A DNA stretch of 64,000 nucleotides from an uncultured Anaerolineae bacterium (GTDB taxonomy: Bacteria > Chloroflexota > Anaerolineae > Anaerolineales > Villigracilaceae): contig CAINXK010000073.1 in NCBI GenBank assembly GCA_903854805.1, forward strand, positions 25,517-89,516, given 5' to 3'. Below the pieces are notes generated by a model. That model was not told the DNA's origin. It ran no database searches and was given only the letters and a program-made list of their open reading frames with translations. Both the position numbers and the translations under genes were made by a program. Of the stretch, positions 53,889 through 62,635 are shown piece after piece (the first letter of the stretch is position 1; each line of letters begins with the position of its first letter).

Positions 53889-54497
53889 TTATCTGCTTTC
53901 ACGGCGCATAGACCATAAACACAAGCCAGAATGCGAAGTCTGATGCGTAGCAATCAGGCCAAAACCATGCTTTTGATAAAAGCCAACCGCTAAAGGGTTA
54001 TTAGTCTCAAGATAGCAGGGCAAGTGGTCATCGTCTGCTCTGGCAAGGCCGGGTTGAAGCAGCGCACCACCCAGCCCACGACCCTGGCAGAGCGGATCAA
54101 CGCCCAATATGAACAGATACCAATGTGGATCAGGTGCAATCTGTTCGTGAAACTTTTCAGAAACCGTATTCAATCGGGCCAGACGCGAGACTGCGCTTAG
54201 CCCGATTTTAAATGGGGTCAGCCACATTCCCGCCTGCAAAGCCCTGATTACAGTGATCGTACTTTTTCCGGGAGGCAGCCAGATGGCAAGTCCCTGGTGG
54301 GGAATAAAAAAAAGTTCGCCAAACCTGGCACCATACTTAAGGTTGAGCATAAAAAGATCAGGTAGACAATTCTGACGAAAAGTTTTGTCAGGCATAGCAT
54401 GCTGAAATATTGGATCATCCTGAAAAGACCGGGCAAGCATTCGGGCGGATCCTTCCAGCCGCTGATCTGATATCTCTTTAATTTGCTCGATCATCAT
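53889..54497 (-). CDS. GNAT family N-acetyltransferase
   Basis: A 202-residue acetyltransferase. The CoA-binding part is GVDPLCQGRGLGGALLQPGL (Q-G-R-G-L-G), followed by YLETNNPLAVGFYQKHGFGL, typical of the MarR-linked/fungal-type GNAT group. ATG at 54497 has AGGGTG upstream; a longer frame starts at 54524. The substrate is unknown. The stop of the methyltransferase gene is 55 bases upstream, so an operon is possible. Confidence 0.85.
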   Translation of the reverse strand: MMIEQIKEISDQRLEGSARMLARSFQDDPIFQHAMPDKTFRQNCLPDLFMLNLKYGARFGELFFIPHQGLAIWLPPGKSTITVIRALQAGMWLTPFKIGLSAVSRLARLNTVSEKFHEQIAPDPHWYLFILGVDPLCQGRGLGGALLQPGLARADDDHLPCYLETNNPLAVGFYQKHGFGLIATHQTSHSGLCLWSMRRESR

Positions 54498-54551
54498 ATT
54501 GGCACCCTGGCACATATAAATCATCTTTCTGCAACAAGATACACTCTAAAT

Positions 54552-55382
54552 TCATCTGGGTTGCTCGATAAATGGTTTCCTGAATTCTATACAATACAAC
54601 CATCCCTTCCAAACATCACTTACATTAAGGTCCAACATTTCAGCTGGCACCAGGTCAACCGGCGGGTAGATTATCTGACGTTTTGCGCCAGCTGATTTTT
54701 TAATGAACCCGGGAATAAATTTCTCGTAGACCAGAGATCCTTTTTCGGTCTGGTCCGCGATGATGATGCGCGCCCCCGGTCTGGCAACTCTGATCATCTC
54801 GTCAATAGCAAATTTTTTATTATCAAAGAAATTAATCCCGCCCATATGGAGAACGCCATCGAAAGATTCGCCCCGGAATGGTAACTGTTCGCCGTTCCCT
54901 AGAAATAGCTCCACGCTCCAATCATTTTCCGCCAAATAGTTCTGACAACGCTTTAATTGTCCGAGCGAAATATCCAATCCTAGCACTTCGCCCACATCCG
55001 GACGATCTAATAGATATGGCAAGTTGACCCCGGGGCCGATGGAAACCTCCAGAACTTTTCCACCATGCGGATCCAACCGGTCAGTGATCTCACGTCGTCC
55101 GGCATCTTCGTCCATGCCAATATGAGCAAAAGCCATTTTCGAAAACAGTCGATACCTCCGCGAATATCGATCGTATATCCCCGAAAAAATACGGTTCAGT
55201 CCAATTAGTTCTTCTGGTTTAATAAAATGAGGAATACCATCCACGATGCTGTAATTACGAGAACAGGCTTCACAATACAGGTTCCCATAAAGGCAAGGCT
55301 CTGCATTTGGATCAATACAAAAACTCTCCAGTTCACCGTGACAACTGGGACATATCAGAAGATCAAACGAAGCACGCTTCAT
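54552..55382 (-). CDS. SAM methyltransferase with N-terminal Trm112-like zinc domain
   Basis: A 276-residue protein. The N terminus has Cys pairs CPSCHG (11, 14) and CEAC (37, 40), with YSIVDGIPHFIKPEE, the signature of Trm112p/YbaR-like domains. The methyltransferase begins about residue 105, with VLEVSIGPGVNLPYLL as motif I, GLDIS as the acidic strand end, and VLHMGGINFF at motif IV. It resembles UbiE-type lipid or quinone methyltransferases. It is flanked by GNAT and ATC-hydrolase-like genes on the same strand. Confidence 0.87.
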   Translation of the reverse strand: MKRASFDLLICPSCHGELESFCIDPNAEPCLYGNLYCEACSRNYSIVDGIPHFIKPEELIGLNRIFSGIYDRYSRRYRLFSKMAFAHIGMDEDAGRREITDRLDPHGGKVLEVSIGPGVNLPYLLDRPDVGEVLGLDISLGQLKRCQNYLAENDWSVELFLGNGEQLPFRGESFDGVLHMGGINFFDNKKFAIDEMIRVARPGARIIIADQTEKGSLVYEKFIPGFIKKSAGAKRQIIYPPVDLVPAEMLDLNVSDVWKGWLYCIEFRKPFIEQPR

Positions 55383-55425
55383 AGGCCTTGCCCTCCAAAC
55401 CAGAATAACTTAATAATTATTCCGA

Positions 55426-56121
55426 TCAAACTTTCATAAATTCAGTGATTAAATCTGGCCGATCCTGCCAGCGGCAAAAACGAAAATTGCAATAATCCCC
55501 ACCCTGGGCCAGGGTTTGTGTCCGGATCAAACCCACGCGCATAGCTGCGCACATCGGATAATCCAACCAACATAGGTGCGCTGTCAATTCTGATGCTCCC
55601 TGTTCTGCCAGATATTTTTGAATGCCACACTCAGTATAGTTAACACCGAAAATAAATCGTTGCGCATCACCTTCGACCAGGTTGTAAACCCAATCTCCAG
55701 CATATTTCCGCTCCTGACTCTTGGAAGCATCTCTCTGAAGGTTCGCCAGGCTGTGATAATTGAACAGGCGCCAGCCTCGCAGGCGAAGCATGATAAGAAA
55801 CGGAAGACTCGAATACATGTGGGCTGTCCCCAGATAAATAATACGGGCAGCTTCGACAACCGTTTTTCCCTGCGTCTTCAGTGCCTGGTAAAAAGCCAGC
55901 ATTGCAGACGAAAGATACAGGTTTTCAGTTAAACGGTTGTCTCGACCACCAATAAAGGGGATTTGCGACAAGCCTGCCAAAAAACGTTCCAGCGTCTCAG
56001 CGATTATCGCATCGGCCAATAAAATCCCATACGCCTCGACCACAAAACGGCGGTAATGTGGAATGGCGAGTTTAATTTCTCCCATAATCCGCTTTTCATT
56101 TTCCTGATAATAATTATCCAT
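55426..56121 (-). CDS. L-2-amino-thiazoline-4-carboxylic acid hydrolase-like protein
   Basis: A 231-residue protein of the ATC_hydrolase family, judged from the conserved C-terminal half: FIFGVNYTECGIQKYLAEQG, then LCWLDYPMCAAM, and the end GGDYCNFRFCRW. The three cysteine positions match the family. Close relatives in anaerobes are of unknown function and often stand beside ArsR regulators, as here. ATG at 56121 is chosen because AAGGAG lies just upstream. Confidence 0.8.
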   Translation of the reverse strand: MDNYYQENEKRIMGEIKLAIPHYRRFVVEAYGILLADAIIAETLERFLAGLSQIPFIGGRDNRLTENLYLSSAMLAFYQALKTQGKTVVEAARIIYLGTAHMYSSLPFLIMLRLRGWRLFNYHSLANLQRDASKSQERKYAGDWVYNLVEGDAQRFIFGVNYTECGIQKYLAEQGASELTAHLCWLDYPMCAAMRVGLIRTQTLAQGGDYCNFRFCRWQDRPDLITEFMKV

Positions 56122-56209
56122 CACAGCTCCTTCCATTGGGATCGCCCAAAAATAAAAACAAAATCCAGCCTTTAACGGCAAACTGTTAAAAGCGAAAAAA
56201 CTGGATTGT

Positions 56210-56461
56210 TTAGTTAAAGATTGGAGGGGGAATAACCCGGGAGAAACAGGATAAAGATGAGCATAAACAGCCAGGTACTAACCGGAGCAGCAAGAGAAAC
56301 AATCCGGTCACAAAGTATAGCAATGGAATCTGTAAGAAACCCTCGGTTACCAGCGAATCCAACAATCCATCATTATCGATATCAGAAAATGGAACAAGGG
56401 AACCAAACAGACCGATCAGGACAGAAATAAACAGGAAAAAAAAGATCTTATTCCTGCACAT
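56210..56461 (-). CDS. small membrane protein coupled to ArsR
   Basis: An 83-residue protein with two hydrophobic helices (about 5-22 and 41-60). They are separated by SDIDNDGLLDSLVTEG, which resembles a calcium-binding DxDxDG loop. The ATG at 56461 overlaps the ArsR stop by 14 bases and is preceded by AGGGAG at six bases, so translation looks coupled. No family name is known to me. Confidence 0.6.
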   Translation of the reverse strand: MCRNKIFFFLFISVLIGLFGSLVPFSDIDNDGLLDSLVTEGFLQIPLLYFVTGLFLLLLRLVPGCLCSSLSCFSRVIPPPIFN

Positions 56462-56741
56462 GCCTGACTCCCTGCTGGAACATGGCAATAATATGTGCGT
56501 CATCCACACTGTAATAAACTTCTTTGCCGTCTCGCCTGGCGCGGACAATGCGCATTTGCCGTAACCCACGCATCTGATGGGACACAGCGGATTCAGTCAC
56601 ACCAACCAACTGCGCAAGCGCTGAAATATTGAATTCTTTTGCAATGTTTGCTGAAAGAATTCGTACCCGGCTGGTATCGCTGAAAGAGCGGAAAAGTTCT
56701 GCCACATGGGCCGCGCTGTGTTCATCAAGGATGGATGTCAT
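56448..56741 (-). CDS. ArsR/SmtB family transcriptional regulator
   Basis: A 97-residue winged-helix repressor. LFRSFSDTSRVRILSAN at the N terminus and the recognition helix region LAQLVGVTESAVSHQMRGLRQM are canonical. The beta wing follows (VRARRDGKEVYYSV). The metal-binding ELCVCDL motif of ArsR is absent, so the signal may not be a metal. It probably controls the small membrane protein and ATC-hydrolase-like genes that follow on the same strand. Confidence 0.92.
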   Translation of the reverse strand: MTSILDEHSAAHVAELFRSFSDTSRVRILSANIAKEFNISALAQLVGVTESAVSHQMRGLRQMRIVRARRDGKEVYYSVDDAHIIAMFQQGVRHVQE

Positions 56742-56903
56742 TTATTACTCGGCAAAACAACTGAGTACATATTCAGGTGTTTGTTTAATTATAACATGCC
56801 CGCTCAAAATTTCTCGAATAACTGCACAGATAATAGCGGATAATTGAAAAATAGTGTAAGCTAAGACATATTCTTCACAATGAAAAATAAAGGATTGGCA
56901 ACC

Positions 56904-58463
56904 ATGAACCCGATAATTGAACTTGATGGCAATTTGCTGTCCATCGAACAAGTTTTAGAAGTAGCTTACCAACGCTCTCCAGTAAAACTCACCGACGATG
57001 CGCTCAATAAAGTTGAACGCGCCGCCAGGGCCGTTCAGGATCTACTGACACGCGGAGAAATTGTATACGGGGTCACCACAGGTTTCGGTGCTTTTAAAGA
57101 CCGCATCATTTCCCCAGACCAGGTCGAAACCCTGCAGCGAAACATCATTATCAGCCATGCGGTCGGCACTGGTGATAATTTTGATATTCCTACCACACGG
57201 GCCATTATGCTGATCCGCGCCAACACCTTGGCCCGCGGACATTCTGGAATCCGGGCTAGCACCCTGCAGTTTTTATTGGAAATGCTCAACCGCGGGGTAC
57301 ACCCTTGCATTCCAGAAAAAGGTTCTCTAGGGGCCAGCGGCGACCTGGCCCCATTGGCGCACATGGCACTGGTAATGATCGGTGAAGGTGAAGCAATTTT
57401 TGGATACCAGCAAGAAATCATCCCAGGTCGTGAGGCTCTGCGCCTTGCAGGTCTTGAGCCTGTCACTCTGGCCGCCAAGGAAGGGCTGGCCCTCACCAAT
57501 GGAACATCAGTAATGTGCGCAGTCGGAGCCCTGACCGTTAATCGGGCTGAACGCTTGAGTCGCACAGCCGATGTAGCCGGGTGCCTAAGCCTTGAAGCTT
57601 TGCACGGCACCACACTGGCATTTGACGAGCGCATCCATGCCATTCGTCCACACCCACGCCAGATAGAATGTGCGGCTAATCTACGCTCCATATTGGCAGG
57701 CAGTCAATTCACCCGCCAGCATGATCCTACCAATGTACAGGATGCCTATACCTTGCGCTGCATTCCCCAAGTGCATGGCGCGATCCGCGATGCGATTGCC
57801 TATGCGCGCTGGGTGATAGAAATCGAGCTCAATGCGGTCACAGACAACCCATTGATCTTCTTTGACGATGACACTGGCGAAGTAACCATCATCTCCGGCG
57901 GAAATTTCCACGGCGAACCCATCGCAATCGCGATGGATTACCTGGCGATCGCGCTCACCGAATTAGGAAACATTTCAGAGCGTCGCATCATGCGGTTAAC
58001 AGATGGGAGCAGTAATTCCCATGTTTTACCACCCTTCCTGACCAAAGATGGCGGGCTAAATTCTGGTTTTATGATCACGCAGTACACAGCTGCTGCTCTG
58101 GCAACAGAAAATAAAATACTGGCCCACCCAGCCAGCGTGGATACCATCCCAACCTCTGCCAACGTCGAAGATCATGTCAGCATGGGAAATACCGCCTGTC
58201 TGAAAGCCCGGCTGATCCTCGATAATATTGAACATATCCTCGCCATTGAATTGATGGCAGCTGCCCAGGGTATTGATTTTCGGCGCGAAATCCATGGCCC
58301 GAATACGAGACTTGGGGCAGGCACAGCTCCTGTCTACGCCCTGATCCGTACCCAGACACCATTCATTATGCACGATATCGTTATGTATCCACTTATCAAT
58401 GCTGTCAAAACGTTGATCCAAACGGGCCAGATTGATACAGCAATAGCAGGAGGCTTACTATGA
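56904..58463 (+). CDS. hutH: histidine ammonia-lyase
   Basis: A 519-residue MIO-dependent lyase converting histidine to urocanate. The self-forming prosthetic group triad Ala-Ser-Gly is in GSLGASGDLAPLAHM near residue 145. VTTGFGAF and the C-terminal SQGxDFR-like AAQGIDFRR are in place. ATG at 56904 is preferred (AGGATTGG upstream); the ATG at 56880 would add eight residues. The stop overlaps the hutI start. hutU is not adjacent. Confidence 0.95.
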   Translation: MNPIIELDGNLLSIEQVLEVAYQRSPVKLTDDALNKVERAARAVQDLLTRGEIVYGVTTGFGAFKDRIISPDQVETLQRNIIISHAVGTGDNFDIPTTRAIMLIRANTLARGHSGIRASTLQFLLEMLNRGVHPCIPEKGSLGASGDLAPLAHMALVMIGEGEAIFGYQQEIIPGREALRLAGLEPVTLAAKEGLALTNGTSVMCAVGALTVNRAERLSRTADVAGCLSLEALHGTTLAFDERIHAIRPHPRQIECAANLRSILAGSQFTRQHDPTNVQDAYTLRCIPQVHGAIRDAIAYARWVIEIELNAVTDNPLIFFDDDTGEVTIISGGNFHGEPIAIAMDYLAIALTELGNISERRIMRLTDGSSNSHVLPPFLTKDGGLNSGFMITQYTAAALATENKILAHPASVDTIPTSANVEDHVSMGNTACLKARLILDNIEHILAIELMAAAQGIDFRREIHGPNTRLGAGTAPVYALIRTQTPFIMHDIVMYPLINAVKTLIQTGQIDTAIAGGLL

Positions 58464-59737
58464 TCCAAATTGACATGTTGGTTTATCATGCCCGCCAGCT
58501 GGTAACCTGCGCCAGCCCAAATGGTCCAAAACGCGGTGCTGCCATGCAGGACGTGGGACTGCTGGAAGATGGCGCCATTGCCATCGCCGATCAAAAAATC
58601 GTTGCAGTGGGTCCGAGCTCGGAATTACTCGAACGTTTTGCACCACGTTTCAGCCTGGATGCCACTGATAAGGTGGTTTGCCCTGGTTTCGTCGACCCAC
58701 ATACGCATGTGGTCTTTGCGGGTGATCGCGTGAACGAATTCGAGATGCGTATAAAAGGCGCATCGTACATGGAAATCATGGAAGCCGGTGGCGGCATTAT
58801 CAGCAGTGCCCGGGCAGTACGGGCTGCCAGCGTGGAGCAACTGGTTGCAGAAACCCGTCCTCGTCTGGATGCCATGCTGCGCCTGGGCACAACCACGCTT
58901 GAAGTCAAAACCGGTTATGGCTTGGACGAAGCCAGCGAGATGAAACTACTTGCGGCGATAGAATCTCTTGCCGGCAGTCATCCCTGCACACTCGTGCCCA
59001 CTTTTTTAGGCGCCCATGCCATCCCGGCTGAGTACAAGACCAAACCACAACAGTATGTGACGCTTGTCATTGAAAAAATGCTGCCACAAGCGGCCGCCTG
59101 GTATGCTGGTTCGCTCTTCAAAGAGCGCGGAATTCCCTTTTTCTGCGATGTCTTTTGTGAAAAAAATGCCTTCAGCCTCGAACAATCTCGGCGGATATTG
59201 GAAACCGGAATCACCCTTGGGCTGGGAGTCAAAATCCATGCTGATGAATTTACTTCCCTGGGCGGAGTTAAACTGGCGGTTGAACTGCATGCGGCATCTG
59301 TTGACCACCTGGACGTAACCACACCCGAAGAACGGGCGCGACTGGCACAATCGGATACGATTGGCGTCGTTCTGCCAGCCGTAAACTTCAATTTCGGCAG
59401 CGCTCACTTCGCAGATGCACGTTCTCTGCTGGATTCCGGCTGCGCACTTGCACTATCCACTGACATCAATCCAGGTTCAGCGCCCTGCCCATCTCTGCCG
59501 CTGGTCATGGCGATTGCCACCCGCTACCAACACCTCTTACCGACCGAAGTACTGAATGCCAGTACGATCAACGCCGCCCATGCGATTGGGATGGGCAAAC
59601 GGGTCGGCTCCCTCGAACCTGGTAAACAAGCCGATATACTCATCCTGAAAACCGGTGATTACCGTCACCTATGCTATCAATTTGCCGAAAATCTTGTCCA
59701 GACAGTCATAAAAAACGGAGAAATAATCAGTGCTTGA
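58460..59737 (+). CDS. hutI: imidazolonepropionase
   Basis: A 425-residue metal-dependent amidohydrolase opening the imidazolone ring in histidine degradation. The metal motif FVDPHTHVVFAGDR is near residue 77, HADEF near 255, and LSTDINPGSAPCPSLPL near 331. The start overlaps the hutH stop by four bases (ATGA), so the two enzymes are translationally coupled. The intervening step (urocanase, HutU) must be encoded elsewhere. Confidence 0.96.
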   Translation: MIQIDMLVYHARQLVTCASPNGPKRGAAMQDVGLLEDGAIAIADQKIVAVGPSSELLERFAPRFSLDATDKVVCPGFVDPHTHVVFAGDRVNEFEMRIKGASYMEIMEAGGGIISSARAVRAASVEQLVAETRPRLDAMLRLGTTTLEVKTGYGLDEASEMKLLAAIESLAGSHPCTLVPTFLGAHAIPAEYKTKPQQYVTLVIEKMLPQAAAWYAGSLFKERGIPFFCDVFCEKNAFSLEQSRRILETGITLGLGVKIHADEFTSLGGVKLAVELHAASVDHLDVTTPEERARLAQSDTIGVVLPAVNFNFGSAHFADARSLLDSGCALALSTDINPGSAPCPSLPLVMAIATRYQHLLPTEVLNASTINAAHAIGMGKRVGSLEPGKQADILILKTGDYRHLCYQFAENLVQTVIKNGEIISA

Positions 59738-60123
59738 TCGCAAAAACTATTTTCACAATCAAACTGCTGCTTCGGGCGCCAAAAACCCTGCCATACACCA
59801 AGAAGAAATTCTATCTATCAAATGGAATCGTTCGCAGGCTCACATCCCGGCCATCTCCAGCCCGAGAAATTGAACTCAAGCATACAAAATATGCAGCAAC
59901 TGGAGATGCTGAAATTCTTGATATAGCCGCAAGAAAACCCAAACGTTCATTCCCTCCCAGATCCAACTTATCTTCAGAATGGTGGAGCTGGGCACGAGCA
60001 ACGAATAAAATACAAGTTAATGGAATGAGAGATCAGGGCAGTTGCCAGGTATAAAGCAACCGCCCCATTCTTTCTTTGCAAGGTCGGTTGCGTTCAACCT
60101 GCAACCAAACCAGGAGTGTATAA
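59738..60123. other. gene-free stretch between hutI and the creatininase-family gene
   Basis: About 385 bases. A plus-strand frame that overlaps the end of hutI has no domain features and no Shine-Dalgarno. AGGAG lies just before the downstream ATG. No terminator is visible after hutI, so read-through into the next gene is possible. Confidence 0.5.
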
Positions 60124-61266
60124 ATGACTGAGTTTTTCAACTTTGACGACCTGACCTGGCCAGAGGTGGCTGGCCTACCCCGCGACTTGCCATTGGTTTT
60201 GCCCCTCGGCTTTGGGTACCCACTCTCACAACTGGCAGATGGCCTGGGTCGGCCCCAACGGATCAGTTTGTTGCCAACCTTGCCCTTCGGTTGGCGCGGA
60301 TCCGGACTTGAGGTACCCGAACCCATCCTGGCGGCTTACGTCAACAATTTGCTTTCTTCGATCCGCGACGACGGCTTCACACGTGTCTTTGCTCTGGCTC
60401 CCCAGGGAATTGACCTTGGGCCATTTTCAAGTACCATCCACCTGCATCCACGCCAGGCCGAAAACGGGCTGGTTTTTCCGCCGGATTCGGCCAGAGGAAA
60501 AGTCATCCTCATACCCATAGGTCACACAGAACAACATGCCTTACACCTCCCCCTTTCTGTGGACACCATCAGCATTGACGCCGTTGCAGCCGGTACCGCG
60601 GCCGCAGCACCCGAACGAGCCTACTCGCTGCCTGTCATGCCTTACGGAGTCAGTACCCACCGCGCCTCCTTTGCCGCCACCATGAATGCTGGTGGCCGTG
60701 CCTTTGAAGACTTCTGGTGTGAAGTTGTAAACACTTTATCGATGCGTGGTTTCGATAGGTTTTACTTGTTGAGTGGTCATGGCGGCAACAGCTCTTTCCT
60801 GGTAAATGTAATCAAATACATGGGAGAGCGTCACCGTCGAATTTTTTGCGCAACAGCATTTTTGTATCTCTCTGGCCCTGACGGCATTGCCGCACTCGAA
60901 AAATACCGAACTTCAAAAATTGGCGGCATGGGTCATGCTTGCGAGCTGGAAACATCCTTCATGCTGCACCTCCGCCCCGACCTGGTTCACATGGAAAGGG
61001 TTATGGATGACATCGACTTTGTGACCACACCATCTTATTACATGGATTGGGTCGAAGGCGGAGCATTGGTGGCAAACCCACCTTGGGACGATGATTCGGT
61101 TCACGGCGCTTACGGAGCTGGCAGCCATGCAACAGCTGAAAAAGGCCGCCGATGGCTGGAAGCAGCCATCCTGGAAAAACTACAACATGTCTCGGAAATC
61201 CACGAACAACACACTCGCCGAGAAAAGCGCCGCCAGGAAGGGTTCGGACTGTGGGGCCTGGAATAA
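60124..61266 (+). CDS. creatininase-family amidohydrolase with N-terminal extension
   Basis: A 380-residue protein. The creatininase core begins about residue 120: LIPIGHTEQHALHLPLSVDT supplies the metal ligands Glu/His and Asp. LSGHGGNSSFL and GHACELETSFML carry further His and Glu ligands. The first ~115 residues are an extra domain of unknown role. Members hydrolyse creatinine or related lactams, or act in cofactor maturation. Its position after hutHI suggests a role in handling a histidine breakdown product, but this is inference. Confidence 0.85.
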   Translation: MTEFFNFDDLTWPEVAGLPRDLPLVLPLGFGYPLSQLADGLGRPQRISLLPTLPFGWRGSGLEVPEPILAAYVNNLLSSIRDDGFTRVFALAPQGIDLGPFSSTIHLHPRQAENGLVFPPDSARGKVILIPIGHTEQHALHLPLSVDTISIDAVAAGTAAAAPERAYSLPVMPYGVSTHRASFAATMNAGGRAFEDFWCEVVNTLSMRGFDRFYLLSGHGGNSSFLVNVIKYMGERHRRIFCATAFLYLSGPDGIAALEKYRTSKIGGMGHACELETSFMLHLRPDLVHMERVMDDIDFVTTPSYYMDWVEGGALVANPPWDDDSVHGAYGAGSHATAEKGRRWLEAAILEKLQHVSEIHEQHTRREKRRQEGFGLWGLE

Positions 61267-61270
61267 ACTC

Positions 61271-61308
61271 AAAAATGGCCGGCAGGTGATCACCTGCCGG
61301 CCATTTTT
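61271..61308. terminator. bidirectional terminator, perfect 38-base palindrome
   Basis: AAAAATGGCCGGCAGGTGA is followed directly by its exact complement. With A runs on the left and T runs on the right it serves both the creatininase gene and the converging RIO kinase gene, whose stop codon touches its edge. Confidence 0.93.
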
Positions 61309-62348
61309 TATTTAATACGCGCTTGTTTTTGCCAAAGTGCCCAGTCTTCTGGGTCTTCCGCATCCAATAGCCGGATATCCACTTCAGGATCAAGTTTGTA
61401 ACCATACTTTATCCACAAATCGCCAGAGATTTTCCGAGCATTAAGGCTCAGGCCCTGCTTGTTGAAATACTCACATACCCGGGTCACATCGCGCTGAAAA
61501 ATTTGGAAAGCATTCCGGTTGATCTTCGGTGAAATCACCTGTGGAAAATCAATCAACGTGATTCCAGCATCCCAGAACAGAATATTGTAGGCAGACAGAT
61601 CACCGTGAATGCGCTCATGCGCCAGGAGAAGCTCAACGTTTTGGATAACCTGCTCAAAGACTTTACGGGCTTCGCTGCGCGTAAGTGAGATTTCACTTAG
61701 CGTTGGAGCACAACCGTTAATGTCTCCGATGTAGCCCATTAATATCGCATTACTGGCCATTTCATATGGAATCGGAACATCGGCGCCCGCTGCCTTGAGT
61801 GCCCGCATACAGGTAAATTCATAGGCTATCCAGGATTGATGCAGCAAGTTTTTGCCATACTCGGTTCTCTTCGCCATGGCATGCTGCATGCCATCGTCAA
61901 GAACAATCTTACCTTCTGCATCCAAGTTGTCACGGCCTTCACGGTAGGCATGGTCATTTTTGAGATTACGCAGCGAGCGTGGGCGATAGACCTTGGCAGC
62001 CACCAGTTCGGCTTGCACTTCGGTCCCGGCCATGCAGAGATAGACAGAGGCTTCCTTGCCACCTTTGATACGCCGCAGTACATCAGAAATCCACTTTCGC
62101 TCGTAAAAACCCCCCAGGGAATCCAGCAACCAACCTTCTTCAAATCTTGCGGCCTTATAGGTAAATTTAAAATTTTTCCGAGAGTCATCCTGCGCCTGGA
62201 AAAATTGCCGTTCAGGCATTGTCGGTTTAATGATTTGGCGGGAAAGTTTTCCGTTCAAATCAAAGCGCGGGTGTCGCTGTCCTTTATTGACCAGCGTTTC
62301 AACTAATTCATCATCATCTAATTCATCGTAATATTTGATAGTTTCCAT
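61308..62348 (-). CDS. RIO-type serine/threonine protein kinase
   Basis: A 346-residue atypical kinase. GGKEASVYLC supplies the glycine-poor nucleotide loop, with the catalytic Lys in VAAKVYR. The catalytic loop is HGDLSAYNILFW (His-Gly-Asp ... Asn), and the metal Asp is in TLIDFPQVIS, replacing DFG. The N-terminal ~70 residues are an extension. RIO kinases act in ribosome maturation in archaea and eukaryotes; bacterial members are of unknown role. A structured short transcript lies 90-250 bases upstream on the same strand. Confidence 0.9.
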   Translation of the reverse strand: METIKYYDELDDDELVETLVNKGQRHPRFDLNGKLSRQIIKPTMPERQFFQAQDDSRKNFKFTYKAARFEEGWLLDSLGGFYERKWISDVLRRIKGGKEASVYLCMAGTEVQAELVAAKVYRPRSLRNLKNDHAYREGRDNLDAEGKIVLDDGMQHAMAKRTEYGKNLLHQSWIAYEFTCMRALKAAGADVPIPYEMASNAILMGYIGDINGCAPTLSEISLTRSEARKVFEQVIQNVELLLAHERIHGDLSAYNILFWDAGITLIDFPQVISPKINRNAFQIFQRDVTRVCEYFNKQGLSLNARKISGDLWIKYGYKLDPEVDIRLLDAEDPEDWALWQKQARIK

Positions 62349-62406
62349 AATGGTATATTTAACTGTAAATAGATCTCAATGATCATCAGAATTTGCAGCC
62401 TGTAAT

Positions 62407-62437
62407 AAAAATTTGCCGCAAGACCCGGCGGCAAATT
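62407..62437 (-). terminator. second Rho-independent terminator upstream of the RIO kinase gene
   Basis: Read on the minus strand, AATTTGCCGC and GCGGCAAATT pair around an eight-base loop, followed by TTTTTATT. It is the second of two strong terminators in tandem. Confidence 0.88.
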
Positions 62438-62466
62438 AAAAACCGCAGGCGAAAGCGCACCTGCGG
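62438..62466 (-). terminator. first Rho-independent terminator of the structured transcript
   Basis: CCGCAGG and CCTGCGG pair around a 10-base loop and are followed by TTTTTAATT on the minus strand. Confidence 0.9.
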
Positions 62467-62507
62467 CTATGGTAGTTAACTCATGACGGTTGAGCCGTCA
62501 AGGCATC

Positions 62508-62573
62508 TCAGGAGATGCACCGGGCAGGAGGTACGCAAAACAAACGTTGTGTAAACGCATAAAACCATACCAT
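62508..62573 (-). CDS. 21-residue reading frame, possible leader peptide
   Basis: ATG at 62573 reads MVWFYAFTQRLFC and continues to a stop after 21 residues. AAAGGAGG lies 12 bases upstream, a strong but somewhat distant Shine-Dalgarno. Five of the first twelve residues are aromatic, including consecutive Trp-Phe-Tyr. The same Shine-Dalgarno can be sequestered by an exact complement inside the coding region. Its translation would affect folding of the RNA before the two terminators. Not confirmed as expressed. Confidence 0.4.
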   Translation of the reverse strand: MVWFYAFTQRLFCVPPARCIS

Positions 62574-62605
62574 GTGATTTTTGTACCTCCTTTCAAGTTG
62601 AATTT

Positions 62606-62635
62606 AGTATATTAATTTTACTACTTTTGAACCAA
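62606..62635 (-). promoter_or_regulatory. promoter of the structured transcript
   Basis: On the minus strand TTGGTT and TATACT are separated by 18 bases; the predicted start is near 62599. Confidence 0.5.

Larger units (their letters stand above)
62436..62599 (-). ncRNA. candidate structured small RNA or leader (about 160 nt)
   Basis: On the minus strand a promoter is followed by an RNA with several hairpins: GGAGGTAC (62583-62590) pairs with GTACCTCC (62527-62534), then GCATCTC/GAGATGC and TGACGG/CCGTCA stem-loops, then a terminator. ATGGTA at the start of a small reading frame also complements TACCAT just before the terminator, so alternative folds are possible. It does not match any riboswitch class I recognise. 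It could be an independent small RNA or an attenuator of the RIO kinase gene. Confidence 0.5.

Noticed and set aside
59671..60054. Plus-strand frame overlapping the end of hutI
   Set aside because: Lys/Arg/Ser-rich composition, no Shine-Dalgarno, no motif.
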